Source of the DNA: an uncultured Oscillospiraceae bacterium
Lineage (GTDB): Bacteria > Bacillota > Clostridia > Oscillospirales > Oscillospiraceae
Reading direction: 5' to 3'
Assembly (NCBI GenBank): GCA_947169975.1
Contig: CAMVRT010000014.1
Coordinates: 1-63,586, forward strand
DNA: 63,586 nt
The first letter of the stretch is position 1, and each line of letters begins with the position of its first letter. Shown here in pieces: positions 34,101-42,516 of the stretch. A program made the translations under genes and the position numbers. The notes below the pieces were generated by a model. The model did not search any database and was not told the DNA's origin. It worked only from the letters and a program-made list of their open reading frames with translations.

Positions 34101-34797
34101 CGATGACGGTGTGGAAGGTGGTGTGGCGGCAGTGGTCGGACCAGTAGGTGTCCACCACCTTGATCTCGGTGATGGTGGGATCTCTGCCCTCTTTGCGGAA
34201 ATAGTCACGGCAGCAGAGGATGTCGCCCAGATCCATGGCAAGGCCGCGATGGGCAATGAAGTCAGCCAGCGCATTCTCATCCATCTCCCGGAAGCCGTCC
34301 AGCGTCTCCACGGAGTCGGGCATGCCGTAGTCCACGGCCAGCGTATCCGGCAGCTCCAGTGCGGCAAGGCGGCTGTCCACCGGGTTGATGACGTACTTTT
34401 GAATGGCGGCCACCTGCTCCGCGGTCAGGTCGCCCCGCAGGAGATAGACCCGCGCCGTGCGAACGGTGGGCCGCTCGCCCAGGGAGATGATCTGGATGCA
34501 CTGGGCGGCGGAGTCGGAGCGCTGGTCGTACTGGCCGGGGAGATACTCCACGGCGAAAACGGTGTCGCCCTCCCCTGCCGGCAGATCGGTGTACACATCG
34601 TCCACCTGGGGCTCGCTGAACACGGTGTTCACCGCGTGGTCAAAGGTGTCTTTGTCGATGCCCTCCACATCATAGCGGTTCAGCAGGCGCACGTCCTCCA
34701 GCGCGGTGATGCCCAGGAAGGTGCGGATGTCATCCCGCAGCGCACGCTCGGCGTGGGCCAGCGGCTTTTTCTTTTCAACGTAAATTCGATAAATCAT
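31102..34797 (-). CDS. purL: Phosphoribosylformylglycinamidine synthase (single-chain PurL)
   Basis: The enzyme makes FGAM from FGAR, glutamine and ATP. At 1231 residues it is the long fused form (N-terminal PurS-like domain, two AIRS-like halves and a glutaminase domain), so separate purS and purQ are not needed. Visible motifs are TYWSDHCRHTTFHT, FKNETHNHPTEIEPFGGAAT, GGKDSMSGTFE, and the glutaminase triad with Cys in LMAGICNGFQALIKLG and His/Glu in ISHGEGRFYA. Its start lies 2 bases past the purD stop. Confidence 0.97.
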   Translation of the reverse strand: MIYRIYVEKKKPLAHAERALRDDIRTFLGITALEDVRLLNRYDVEGIDKDTFDHAVNTVFSEPQVDDVYTDLPAGEGDTVFAVEYLPGQYDQRSDSAAQCIQIISLGERPTVRTARVYLLRGDLTAEQVAAIQKYVINPVDSRLAALELPDTLAVDYGMPDSVETLDGFREMDENALADFIAHRGLAMDLGDILCCRDYFRKEGRDPTITEIKVVDTYWSDHCRHTTFHTVIDDVTFEDEELHRTYEDYLAVRRELGRTKPVTLMDMGTIAAKYLKKKGLLDKLDESEEINACTVKITVNVEGEAQDWLLLFKNETHNHPTEIEPFGGAATCIGGAIRDPLSGRSYVYAAMRVTGAADPLRPLEETIPGKLPQRKIVTLAAGGYSSYGNQIGLATGQVDELYHPGYAAKRMEIGAVIAAAPAENVRRERPEPGNVVILLGGRTGRDGIGGATGSSKAHNTHSVENCGSEVQKGNAPEERKLQRLFRNAEATRMIRRCNDFGAGGVSVAVGELADGLDIDLDVVPRKYEGLDGTELAISESQERMAVVVEARDVARFCAIADAENLESTVIATVKAEPRLTMRWHGKSVVDISRAFLDTNGAEKHITVEAVKPESFTRAVPADFAAGYRALAGELNVCSKRGLAEEFDATIGAGTVLMPFGGRNQLTPAQAMAHKISVEKRDTDTCSLMAWGYNPYIAEKSPYHSAYLAVVESVSKLIASGADRRDVYLTFQEYFEKLGRDSRRWGKPLAALLGAFKAQKGLGMAAIGGKDSMSGTFENLTVPPTLVSFAVTTAKLAEITSNDFKAPGHNVVLLTPDCDDSGLPATDSLLKLYDAVHTLLTTGKAVAAYTPTYGGVAEAVMKMCFGNGVGFAYDKSVTDETVFGYRYGAFVLELAGEWEVSGTLLGRTTADKTVSRGDDAVSLDELLAIYEGKLESVYPCNIPTPEAEIPNLDYTTNSRVATVLHCSKPRVLIPVFPGTNCEYDSAKAFAAAGAEPETVVIRNRTSAAIADATEYFARRVDDTQMIFIPGGFSGGDEPDGSGKFITAFFRNAAVKKAVTGLLEQRGGLMAGICNGFQALIKLGLVPYGRIIEPDETCPTLTGNVIGRHQSRIVPVRVASNKSPWLALTQVGDVYNVPISHGEGRFYASEQLVRDLAKNGQIATQYVDLDGKPTMDVHFNPNGSVCAVEGVTSPDGRIFGKMGHAERIGKGLYKNVPGDFDMKMFAAAVAYFR

Positions 34798-34799
34798 CG

Positions 34800-36062
34800 T
34801 TATTCCCTCTCCAGTGCACGGCGGCCGATGTCGCGGCGGTAATAGGCATTGGCAAAATGCACCTTTTCCACCTGCTTGTAGGCACGCGCAACGGCGTCCT
34901 TCAGCGCCGGGGCGGTGGCCACCACGCCCAGCACACGGCCGCCGGAGGTAAGGAGCTTGCCGTCCTTCTCTTTGGCGCCGGCGATATAAAGCTGTGCGTC
35001 GAAATCACCGTCCACGGTGATCTCATGGCCCTTTTCATAGCTGCCGGGATAGCCGTCGGAGGCCATCACCACGCAGCAGGCGGCGTCCGCGGAGAATTTG
35101 ACCTCCGTCCCGGCCAGCGTACCGTTGCGGCAGGCCATCATGACGGTGAGCAGATCGCTCTCCAGCAGAGGCAACACCACCTGGGTTTCGGGATCGCCGA
35201 AGCGGCAGTTGTATTCGATGACCTTGGGGCCTTTGGGCGTCAGCATCAGGCCGAAATAGAGGCAGCCCCGGAAGGTGCGGCCTTCTGCCTTCATGGCGCG
35301 GATGGTGGGCAGGAAGATCTCCTCCATGCACCGCGCCGCCATCTCGGGGGTGTAATAGGGGTTGGGGGCCACGGTGCCCATGCCGCCGGTGTTGGGGCCG
35401 GCGTCTCCGTCGTGGGCACGCTTGTGGTCCATGGAGGACACCATGGGCACCAGCGTCTCGCCGTCGGTGAAGGACAGGACGGATACCTCCGGGCCGGTGA
35501 GGAACTCCTCAATGACCACCCGCTCGCCGCTGTGGCCGAACTTCTTGTCCACCATCATGGTGTCAATGGCGGAGCGGGCCTCCTCCCTGCTCTGGGCGAT
35601 GATCACGCCCTTGCCCAGAGCCAGGCCGTCGGCCTTGATGACGATGGGCAGGTCGCAGCTCTCCAGATAGGAAAGAGCGGCGGCGCGGTCGGTGAACACC
35701 TCATATTGTGCCGTGGGGATGTTGTATCGCCGCATCAGATCCTTGGAAAAGGCCTTGCTGCCCTCGATGATCGCCGCCTTCTTCTCCGGGCCGAAGCAGG
35801 GGATCCCGGCCGCCTCCAGCGCGTCCACCGCGCCCAGCACCAGGGGATCGTCCGGCGTGACTACGGCGAAGTCGATCTTTTCCGCCGCGGCAAAGGCCAC
35901 GATGCCCTCGATATCCGTGGCGGCGATGTTCACGCACTTGGCGTCGGCGGCGATGCCGCCGTTGCCGGGCAGGGCGTAGATGACCTCCACCGACGGGTTT
36001 TCCTTCAGTTTCTTGATGATGGCGTGCTCGCGCCCGCCGCCACCGATGACCATCAGTTTCAT
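34800..36062 (-). CDS. purD: Phosphoribosylamine-glycine ligase
   Basis: The enzyme makes GAR from phosphoribosylamine, glycine and ATP. The 420 residues show the ATP-grasp layout with MKLMVIGGGGREHAI at the N-terminus, KADGLALGKGV in the ATP site, AGPNTGGMGTVAP, and YNCRFGDPETQ holding metal ligands. The ATG at 36062 has a GGGAGAG site. It sits between the AICAR transformylase gene and purL in the operon. Confidence 0.97.
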   Translation of the reverse strand: MKLMVIGGGGREHAIIKKLKENPSVEVIYALPGNGGIAADAKCVNIAATDIEGIVAFAAAEKIDFAVVTPDDPLVLGAVDALEAAGIPCFGPEKKAAIIEGSKAFSKDLMRRYNIPTAQYEVFTDRAAALSYLESCDLPIVIKADGLALGKGVIIAQSREEARSAIDTMMVDKKFGHSGERVVIEEFLTGPEVSVLSFTDGETLVPMVSSMDHKRAHDGDAGPNTGGMGTVAPNPYYTPEMAARCMEEIFLPTIRAMKAEGRTFRGCLYFGLMLTPKGPKVIEYNCRFGDPETQVVLPLLESDLLTVMMACRNGTLAGTEVKFSADAACCVVMASDGYPGSYEKGHEITVDGDFDAQLYIAGAKEKDGKLLTSGGRVLGVVATAPALKDAVARAYKQVEKVHFANAYYRRDIGRRALERE

Positions 36063-36078
36063 ATCGCTCTCCCCCAAA

Positions 36079-37257
36079 TCAATGGTGGAACAGCCGCATG
36101 CCGGTGAAGGACATGACGATGCCGTATTTGTTGGCGGTGGCGATGACGTTGTCGTCACGGATGCTGCCGCCGGGCTCCACGATGTACTGCGCACCGGACT
36201 TGCGGGCGCGCTCCACGTTGTCGCCGAAGGGGAAGAACGCATCGCTGCCCACGGTGACGCCGGTCTGCTTGGCGATCCACGCCTTCTTCTCCTCCGCCGT
36301 CAGGGGCTCGGGACGCTCACGGAACACCAGCTGCCACGCGCCGTCGCGCAGCACGTCCTCGTACTCGTCGGAGAGGTACACGTCGATGGCGTTGTCCCGG
36401 TCGGGACGGCGGACGGTGGGCAGGAACGGCAGGGCCAGTACCTTGGGGTGCTGGCGCAGATACCAGTTGTCCGCCTTGGTGCCGGCCAGACGGGTGCAGT
36501 GGATGCGGCTCTGCTGTCCGGCGCCCACGCCGATGGCCTGTCCGTTCTTCACATAGCAGACGGAGTTGGACTGGGTGTATTTCAGGGTGATGAGAGCCAC
36601 GATCATGTCGGTTTTGGCCTGATCGGGCAGCTCCTTGTTCTCGGTGACGATGTTGGCAAGCAGCGCCTCGTCGATGCGGAAATTGTTGCGGCCCTGCTCG
36701 AAGGTGATGCCGAACACGTCCTTGTGCTCCACGGGAGCGGGGACGTAGTCCGGGTCGATCCTCACAACGTTGTAGCCGCCCTTCTTCTTGGCGCGGAGGA
36801 TCGCCAGCGCCTCGTCGGTATAGCCGGGGGCGATGATGCCGTCGGACACCTCGGGACGGATGTATTCAGCCGTGGCGGCGTCACACACGTCGGAGAGGGC
36901 CGCCCAGTCGCCGTAGGAGCACAGGCGGTCGGCGCCGCGGGCACGGATATAGGCGCAGGCGATGGGGCTCAATTCCGCATCGGGCTTCACAAAGTAGATC
37001 TGACGGTCCACATCGCTGAGGGGCAGGCCTACAGCGGCGCCTGCCGGGGACACATGCTTGAAGGACGCGGCGGCGGGCAGGCCGGTGGCCTCCTTCAGCT
37101 CCTTCACCAGCTGCCAGGAGTTGAGGGCGTCCATAAAGTTGATATAGCCGGGGCGGCCGTTCAGCACCTCTACGGGCAGATCGCGGCCGTCATTGACGAA
37201 GATGGAGGCGGGCTTCTGGTTGGGGTTGCAGCCGTATTTCAGTTCCAGATTCTTCAT
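36079..37257 (-). CDS. purH: AICAR transformylase (stand-alone PurH C-terminal domain)
   Basis: The enzyme formylates AICAR to FAICAR with 10-formyl-THF. The 392 residues correspond only to the transformylase half of bifunctional PurH, starting at KYGCNPNQKPA. Family motifs visible are AASFKHVSPAGAAVG (substrate Lys-His), TQSNSVCYVKNGQAIGVGAGQQSR and DAFFPFGDN with IVEPGGSIRDD. The MGS-like IMP cyclohydrolase half is absent; a separate PurO-type enzyme is encoded upstream. The start is 16 bases from the purO stop. Confidence 0.93.
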   Translation of the reverse strand: MKNLELKYGCNPNQKPASIFVNDGRDLPVEVLNGRPGYINFMDALNSWQLVKELKEATGLPAAASFKHVSPAGAAVGLPLSDVDRQIYFVKPDAELSPIACAYIRARGADRLCSYGDWAALSDVCDAATAEYIRPEVSDGIIAPGYTDEALAILRAKKKGGYNVVRIDPDYVPAPVEHKDVFGITFEQGRNNFRIDEALLANIVTENKELPDQAKTDMIVALITLKYTQSNSVCYVKNGQAIGVGAGQQSRIHCTRLAGTKADNWYLRQHPKVLALPFLPTVRRPDRDNAIDVYLSDEYEDVLRDGAWQLVFRERPEPLTAEEKKAWIAKQTGVTVGSDAFFPFGDNVERARKSGAQYIVEPGGSIRDDNVIATANKYGIVMSFTGMRLFHH

Positions 37258-37273
37258 ATTCTCTCCCCTGTTC

Positions 37274-37990
37274 TCACTGATTCTTGTTGATGAGGCGTGT
37301 CTCCTGCATGCCGGAAGTCAGATCGGTGTAGCAGACGTACAGCGAGATCCTGTTGTCCGGGTCCAGATTGTCCCAGATATCCGCGGTGAAGGCGTCGATG
37401 TCATCGGGGATGGACACACGCTCCGGCTCACCCTGGAAGGTGGGGATGGGATTGCCGTCGGTAACGTAGGTGTGGATAAAGTGGCCCAGACCGGGCAGGC
37501 CGGTGTAGCGGAAGTACTGGCGGGTGCACTCGGTGCCGTAAGCGTCCATGCTCTTGAGGATGCTCATGCGGTAGCGGAAAATGCCGCCCAGGATCAGCTG
37601 ACCGCTGATGCGGGGGGTGAAGTTGGGACCGTCCGGCTCAAAGGTGCGGCTCTCCAGCGCGGACTCCATGTCGCCGCCGCGGGAAAGCTCCTCGCAGATG
37701 GTGTCGGTCTGGTCGCCGTTGGTGACCACGATATTCCGGCCGCAGCGGCGCACCGGGGAATAGATGATGAGGGACGGATCGGCCAGCTTGGCCGGATCAA
37801 AGGCCTCGGTGCGGATGCCGTCCTCCGTGGGAACAAAGACGCGGTTGCGGCTGTTGGCGCTGCGGCCCATGATGAAATAGGCGAACACCGCCTTGGCGCC
37901 GTCCTGACTGCGGCCGATGACGATGCCGCGGCCCACATAGGGGTTGCCGGCGATGCGCTCTCCCATGGTCTTGACTTCGTAGATGTTCAT
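37274..37990 (-). CDS. purO: IMP cyclohydrolase, PurO type
   Basis: This 238-residue enzyme closes FAICAR to IMP, the final purine step. It belongs to the PurO family first described in archaea. Features are the N-terminal NPYVGRGIVIGRSQDG, YFIMGRSANSRNRVF, YSPVRRCGRNIVVTNGDQTD and NFTPRISGQ. It replaces the missing N-terminal half of PurH. The ATG overlaps the purN stop region by 4 bases, so translation is coupled. Confidence 0.92.
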   Translation of the reverse strand: MNIYEVKTMGERIAGNPYVGRGIVIGRSQDGAKAVFAYFIMGRSANSRNRVFVPTEDGIRTEAFDPAKLADPSLIIYSPVRRCGRNIVVTNGDQTDTICEELSRGGDMESALESRTFEPDGPNFTPRISGQLILGGIFRYRMSILKSMDAYGTECTRQYFRYTGLPGLGHFIHTYVTDGNPIPTFQGEPERVSIPDDIDAFTADIWDNLDPDNRISLYVCYTDLTSGMQETRLINKNQ

Positions 37991-38604
37991 TTGCTCTCTC
38001 CTTCTTCCGCGATTCCACGCGCCACCAGCTCGGCGGCACGGGGCAGCAGGATCCATTCGGCCTGCTCCATCACCCGGCGCTGCAGGGTCTCCGGCGTGTC
38101 GTCCGGGGCGATGTCCACCGCCTTCTGCAGAATGATCTGCCCGCCGTCGGGGATCTCGTTGACAAAGTGTACTGTGGCGCCTGTCACCTTCACGCCGTAG
38201 GCAAGGGCGGCCTCATGGACGCGGAGTCCGTAGAAGCCCTTGCCGCAGAAGGACGGGATCAGAGACGGGTGCACGTTGATGATGCGATGGGGCCAGCGGC
38301 GGGTAAAATCGGCGCTGAGGATGCTCAAGAAGCCCGCCAGCACGATCATATCCACCCGGTGAGCCTCCAGCTCCGCCTGCACGGCGGCCTCAAAGGCCTC
38401 CTGTGAGCCCAGCTCCTTTTTGGAGCAGACCGCCGTGGGGATACCGTTGTTTTTTGCCCGCTCCAGCGCGTAGGCGCCGGCCTTGGTGGACAGCACCAGC
38501 ACGATTTCACCGCTGGGCAGCTCTCCCCTGCCTGCCGCGTCCATGAGCGCCTGCAGGTTGGTGCCGCCGCCGGAGACAAAGACGGCGATGCGGGTCTTTA
38601 CCAT
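37987..38604 (-). CDS. purN: Phosphoribosylglycinamide formyltransferase
   Basis: This 205-residue enzyme formylates GAR with 10-formyl-THF. It has the N-terminal AVFVSGGGTNLQAL, the catalytic Asn-His in INVHPSLIPSF and the late GATVHFVNEIPDGGQII segment with the active-site Asp. It overlaps purM (7 bases) and purO (4 bases). Formyl-THF may come partly from the adjacent histidine pathway. Confidence 0.96.
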   Translation of the reverse strand: MVKTRIAVFVSGGGTNLQALMDAAGRGELPSGEIVLVLSTKAGAYALERAKNNGIPTAVCSKKELGSQEAFEAAVQAELEAHRVDMIVLAGFLSILSADFTRRWPHRIINVHPSLIPSFCGKGFYGLRVHEAALAYGVKVTGATVHFVNEIPDGGQIILQKAVDIAPDDTPETLQRRVMEQAEWILLPRAAELVARGIAEEGESK

Positions 38605-39638
38605 AGGATCACGCCCTCGTCGCTGCGGACGATCTCGCCCAGCTTATAGGCCTCCACACCGTTTTGGCGCAGGATGGCGGCAGCGCGGCAGGCATCCGCC
38701 CTGGACACCACCACGGTCATGCCAACGCCCATGTTGAAGGTGTTGAACATATCCCGCTCGGGGATATTGCCCTTCTTCGCGATGAGGTCGAAGATGGGCA
38801 GAACGCGGACGTCCTTCCGGCGGATCTTGGCGGAGTAGCCCTTGGGGATGCTGCGGGGGATGTTCTCATAGAAGCCGCCGCCGGTGATGTGGGACACGGC
38901 CTTCACCGTGACCTCTTCCATCAAAGCCAGCATGGGCTTGACGTACAGCTTGGTGGGAGTGAGCAACGTCTCGCCCACGGAGGCGCCGCCCAGGGCCTCG
39001 CAGGGGGCGGTGAGATCGGCGTTTTCCACGTCAAAGACCTTGCGCACCAGGGAGAATCCGTTGGAGTGGACGCCGCTGGAGGGCAGCGCCAGCATCACGT
39101 CGCCCTCGGCGACAGTGGAATTATCCAGAATTTTGGACTTGTCCACCACGCCCACGGCGAAGCCCGCCAGGTCGTACTCCTCCTCCGGCATCATGCCGGG
39201 ATGCTCGGCGGTCTCGCCGCCGATGAGGGCGCAGCCGGACTGGACGCAGCCCTCCGCCACGCCGGCAACGATCTCGGCGATACGCTCCGGAACGTTTTTG
39301 CCGCAGGCGATGTAGTCCAGGAAAAACAGGGGCCTGGCGCCGCAGCAGATGATATCGTTGACGCACATGGCAACGCAGTCGATGCCGATGGTGTCGTGCT
39401 TATTCAGCAGGAAGGCGATCTTCAGCTTAGTGCCCACGCCGTCGGTGCCGGAAACCAGCACCGGATCGGTCATGCCGGTAAGATCCGGTGCAAAGAGGCC
39501 GCCGAAGCCGCCTACGCCGCCGATAACGCCGGGGATGTGGGTGCGCTTGACGTGCTCGCCCATGAGCTTCACCGCCTCATAGCCGGCGGTGATGTCCACG
39601 CCGGCAGCGGCGTAGGATGCGGAGAATGACTTTTCCAT
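38598..39638 (-). CDS. purM: Phosphoribosylformylglycinamidine cyclo-ligase
   Basis: This 346-residue AIR synthetase turns FGAM into AIR with ATP. Motifs seen are SYAAAGVDITAGYEAV, VSGTDGVGTKLKIAF, MCVNDIICCGARPLFFLDY, GGETAEHPGM and SSGVHSNGFSLVR. The ATG at 39638 follows AAAGGA. It lies 4 bases after purF and overlaps purN. Confidence 0.96.
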   Translation of the reverse strand: MEKSFSASYAAAGVDITAGYEAVKLMGEHVKRTHIPGVIGGVGGFGGLFAPDLTGMTDPVLVSGTDGVGTKLKIAFLLNKHDTIGIDCVAMCVNDIICCGARPLFFLDYIACGKNVPERIAEIVAGVAEGCVQSGCALIGGETAEHPGMMPEEEYDLAGFAVGVVDKSKILDNSTVAEGDVMLALPSSGVHSNGFSLVRKVFDVENADLTAPCEALGGASVGETLLTPTKLYVKPMLALMEEVTVKAVSHITGGGFYENIPRSIPKGYSAKIRRKDVRVLPIFDLIAKKGNIPERDMFNTFNMGVGMTVVVSRADACRAAAILRQNGVEAYKLGEIVRSDEGVILW

Positions 39639-39642
39639 ATTC

Positions 39643-41070
39643 TTATTCCTTTCCCGTCCAGCAGTAGGTGCAGACCTTCTCCCGGTCGATGCCGATGGCC
39701 TCCAGCAGGCCGTCGAGAGACTGATAGCCCAGCGAGTCGAAGCCGAACTTCTGGCAGATGGCCTTGAGCAGGCAGCCGCCCCGCTCCGTGGAGGCGTCGG
39801 CGTACTCGTCCAGATGGCGCTGACCCTCGTCGCCTTCCAGCTCCTGGACCACACGGCGGGCCAGCAGATCCATGTCAGACTTGCCCCGGGAGAAGTCCAG
39901 ATACTTGCAGGCGTACATGATGGGCGGGCAGGCCGAGCGCATGTGGACCTCCGCCGCGCCGGAGTCGTAGAGGAAGCTGACGGTGCCCTGGAGTTGGGTG
40001 CCGCGGACGATGGAGTCGTCCACGAACAGCAGCTTCTTGCCCTCGATGAGCTCGGGCACGGGGATCTGCTTCATTTTGGCCACCTGATCCCGCACCGCCT
40101 GATTGGAGGGCATGAAGGACCGGGGCCATGTGGGGGTGTACTTCACGAAGGGACGGCCGAAGGGCAGCTGGCTCCGGTTGGAGTAGCCGATGGCGTGGGG
40201 CACGCCGGAATCCGGCACGCCTGCCACCATGTCGATGTCGGGCATGGTGCCGCGGGCCATTTCGTCGCGGGCCATGATCTGGCCGTTGCGATAGCGCATG
40301 ACCTCCACGTTCACGCCCTCGTAGTTGGAGTTGGGATAGCCGTAGTAAGCCCACAGGAAGGCGCAGATCTTCATCTGATCCCCGGCAGGCGACACGGTTT
40401 CGTAGCCGTCCGCTTTCACGTGGACGATTTCGCCGGGGCCCAGCTCGTACTCGTTCTCGTAGCCCAGCTTGTGGTAGGCAAAGGACTCGAAGGAGACGCA
40501 GTAGCCGTCCTGATCCTTGCCGATGAGCACCGGCAGACGGCCGGCGCTGTCACGGGCGGCGATGATCTCGCCGTCGGGCGTCAGCAGCAGGATGGTCATG
40601 GAGCCGTCGATGACGGACTGGGCGTGGCGGATGCCGTCCACAAGGCTCTCCCCCTCGTTGATGAGGGCGGCCACCAGCTCCGTGGAGTTGACCCGGCCGG
40701 AGCTCATGGCCATGAACTGATGGCCGTGGCCGGCAAAGTACTCCTCCACCAGCGTCTCGGCGTTGTTGATGAGGCCGATGGCGGTGATGGCGTAGACGCC
40801 CAGATGGGAGCGCACCAGCAGCGGCTGGGGATCGGAATCGCTGATGCAGCCGATGCCGCTGGTGCTGCCGCCGAACTTGGCCAGGTCGTCTTCAAACTTG
40901 GTGCGGAAGGGGGCGTTGGCAATGGAGTGGATCTGCCGCTGGTAGCCCCCCTGGCTGCTCCACACCACCATGCCCGCGTTGCGGGTTCCCAGATGGCTGT
41001 GGTAATCGGTGCCGAAAAAGATGTCCAGCACCACCTCGCGGCGAGAGACCGCGCCGAAAAAGCCGCCCAT
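39643..41070 (-). CDS. purF: Amidophosphoribosyltransferase without the N-terminal cysteine
   Basis: By position and fold this is the first committed enzyme of the purine pathway (PRPP to phosphoribosylamine). The 475 residues have an Ntn-type domain (1-230) and a PRTase domain with the PRPP loop LLFVDDSIVRGTQ and a C-terminal Cys pair (CTYC). The N-terminus reads MGGFFGAVS, where canonical PurF starts with the nucleophile Cys (CGIFG). No Cys occurs in the first 70 residues, so glutamine hydrolysis as usually known cannot work. It may use free ammonia or another subunit. Similar Gly-start versions exist in Bacteroidota and clostridia, as I recall. The ATG overlaps the purC stop (TAATG). Confidence 0.92.
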   Translation of the reverse strand: MGGFFGAVSRREVVLDIFFGTDYHSHLGTRNAGMVVWSSQGGYQRQIHSIANAPFRTKFEDDLAKFGGSTSGIGCISDSDPQPLLVRSHLGVYAITAIGLINNAETLVEEYFAGHGHQFMAMSSGRVNSTELVAALINEGESLVDGIRHAQSVIDGSMTILLLTPDGEIIAARDSAGRLPVLIGKDQDGYCVSFESFAYHKLGYENEYELGPGEIVHVKADGYETVSPAGDQMKICAFLWAYYGYPNSNYEGVNVEVMRYRNGQIMARDEMARGTMPDIDMVAGVPDSGVPHAIGYSNRSQLPFGRPFVKYTPTWPRSFMPSNQAVRDQVAKMKQIPVPELIEGKKLLFVDDSIVRGTQLQGTVSFLYDSGAAEVHMRSACPPIMYACKYLDFSRGKSDMDLLARRVVQELEGDEGQRHLDEYADASTERGGCLLKAICQKFGFDSLGYQSLDGLLEAIGIDREKVCTYCWTGKE

Positions 41071-41756
41071 TACGCGAAGAACAGCTTGGACAGCGTCATG
41101 GGATCGATGTACTTGCCATCCTTGTAGACGCGCATGTTGCCGGAGGCGATCTCGTCGATGAGCATGACCTTGCCCTCGGGATCGTAGCCGTACTCAAACT
41201 TGATGTCGTAGAGGACCATGCCCTTCTCCTTCAGATCGTCAGCCACGATCTGGGTGATCTTCTGGGTCATGTCCTTGATGTCGTCATACTGCTGCTCGGT
41301 CATCACGCCCAGCACGACGAGCCCGTCCTTGGTGACAAGAGGATCGCCCAGGGCGTCGTTCTTGAAGGTGGTCTCCACATAGGCGGGCAGGTCGGCGCCC
41401 TCCTCGATGTACTCGCCGTAGCGGCGCAGGAAGCTGCCCACGGCCTTGTGGCGGCAGATGACCTCCAGCCCGTGGCCAAACACCTTGGCGGGCAGAACCT
41501 CCATGGTGGTGTTCTCAAGATCGGCGCTGACATAGTGGGTGCGGATGCCGGCGGCGTTGATCTTCTCGAAGAAATAGATGGACATGCGCAGGTTCACGTC
41601 GCCCACGCCGTCGATGGTCAGGCCCACGCTGTTCTCGCCGGGATCAAACACGCCGTCCTTGCCGGTGCAGTCGTCCTTGAACTTCAGCAGATAGTTGCCG
41701 TTGGGCAGGGCGTAGACGTTCTTGGTCTTGCCGGTGTACACGAGCTTCATTTCCAT
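41070..41756 (-). CDS. purC: SAICAR synthetase
   Basis: This 228-residue ligase joins CAIR and aspartate with ATP. Motifs are [12 protein letters not shown] near the N-terminus, the [16 protein letters not shown] stretch, and [18 protein letters not shown] with the metal/ATP Asp-Glu. AAAGGAG lies 9 bases upstream of the ATG. It is coupled to purF by a 1-base overlap. Confidence 0.96.
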   Translation of the reverse strand: MEMKLVYTGKTKNVYALPNGNYLLKFKDDCTGKDGVFDPGENSVGLTIDGVGDVNLRMSIYFFEKINAAGIRTHYVSADLENTTMEVLPAKVFGHGLEVICRHKAVGSFLRRYGEYIEEGADLPAYVETTFKNDALGDPLVTKDGLVVLGVMTEQQYDDIKDMTQKITQIVADDLKEKGMVLYDIKFEYGYDPEGKVMLIDEIASGNMRVYKDGKYIDPMTLSKLFFA

Positions 41757-41791
41757 GGTGATTTCTCCTTTTCTATTTCAATCAAATTGGT

Positions 41792-42283
41792 TCAGTGGTT
41801 AAATTCCGCCTCGATGGCGGCGTTCTTCTCCAGCACCTTCCGCCGTCCCTCGGCGCGGCTCTCCTCCAGCTTTGCCGCCAGCGACTCGTCAGACAGGGCC
41901 AGGATCTGGATGGCAAGCAGCGCGGCGTTGGCAGCGCCGTCGATGGCCACGGTGGCCACGGGGATGCCGCTGGGCATCTGCACGGTGGCAAGCAGCGCGT
42001 CCATGCCGTCCAGGGAGGACTTGATGGGGATGCCGATCACCGGCAGTGTGGTGTTGGCGGCGATGGCGCCGGCCAGATGGGCGGCCTTGCCCGCCGCGGC
42101 GATGATAACGCCGACGCCCTGTTCCCGGGCATTCCGGGCGAACGCCGCCGCCTCCGCCGGGCAGCGGTGGGCGGAAAAAACGTGGGCCTCCATGGGCACG
42201 CCGTATTCCCGCAGGGTGTCAATGGCCTTTCTGACCACAGGCAGATCGCTGTCGCTGCCCATGATGACCGCAACTCTCTTCAT
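41792..42283 (-). CDS. purE: N5-carboxyaminoimidazole ribonucleotide mutase
   Basis: This 163-residue protein catalyses the AIR carboxylation step. It has [10 protein letters not shown] at the N-terminus, the SAHRCP loop with the active-site His, and [17 protein letters not shown]. It is the first gene of the purine operon. No purK is in the window, so either purK is elsewhere or this form carboxylates AIR directly. The sequence alone does not settle the class. Confidence 0.95.
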   Translation of the reverse strand: MKRVAVIMGSDSDLPVVRKAIDTLREYGVPMEAHVFSAHRCPAEAAAFARNAREQGVGVIIAAAGKAAHLAGAIAANTTLPVIGIPIKSSLDGMDALLATVQMPSGIPVATVAIDGAANAALLAIQILALSDESLAAKLEESRAEGRRKVLEKNAAIEAEFNH

Positions 42284-42348
42284 AAATGCTCTCCTTACCT
42301 CGTCTTTTTGCTGTTACAGCAGGGAATTCGCCGATTCTCAACAGTACG

Positions 42349-42377
42349 ATTATACCTGTGAACCATCCGGTTTCCAA
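42349..42377 (-). promoter_or_regulatory. Promoter of the purine operon
   Basis: Minus-strand TTGGAA (42377-42372) and TATAAT (42354-42349) with 17 bp spacing, about 65 bases before purE. No purine riboswitch is seen in the short leader. Confidence 0.75.
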
Positions 42378-42394
42378 ATACATATTTTGCATAG

Positions 42395-42419
42395 TTATAA
42401 TAAGCATAGCTTATTATAA
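42395..42419. repeat. AT-rich palindrome upstream of the purine promoter
   Basis: TTATAATAAGC and GCTTATTATAA flank a 3-nt centre, a perfect 11-bp inverted repeat located about 20 bp upstream of the -35 box. It could be an operator. It does not resemble the Bacillus PurR box. Confidence 0.55.
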
Positions 42420-42472
42420 TATCAATCAGCAGAAGTCCACCTGTTTACATCGATAAAGAAGCCGGGTATGAA

Positions 42473-42503
42473 AATGCCCCGTCGGGACGATCCCGGCGGG
42501 GCA
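42473..42503 (-). terminator. Terminator of the cobalamin-regulated surface gene
   Basis: Minus-strand stem ATGCCCCGCCGGGA with its near-complement closes a 3-nt loop and is followed by TTTT, 14 bases past the stop of the gene at 42517-46230. Confidence 0.8.
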
Positions 42504-42516
42504 TGATGATGGGGTT

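Noticed and set aside
42284-42400. Purine riboswitch in front of purE
   Set aside because: The leader after the promoter is only about 60 bases and lacks the conserved loop and junction words of the guanine/adenine aptamer.
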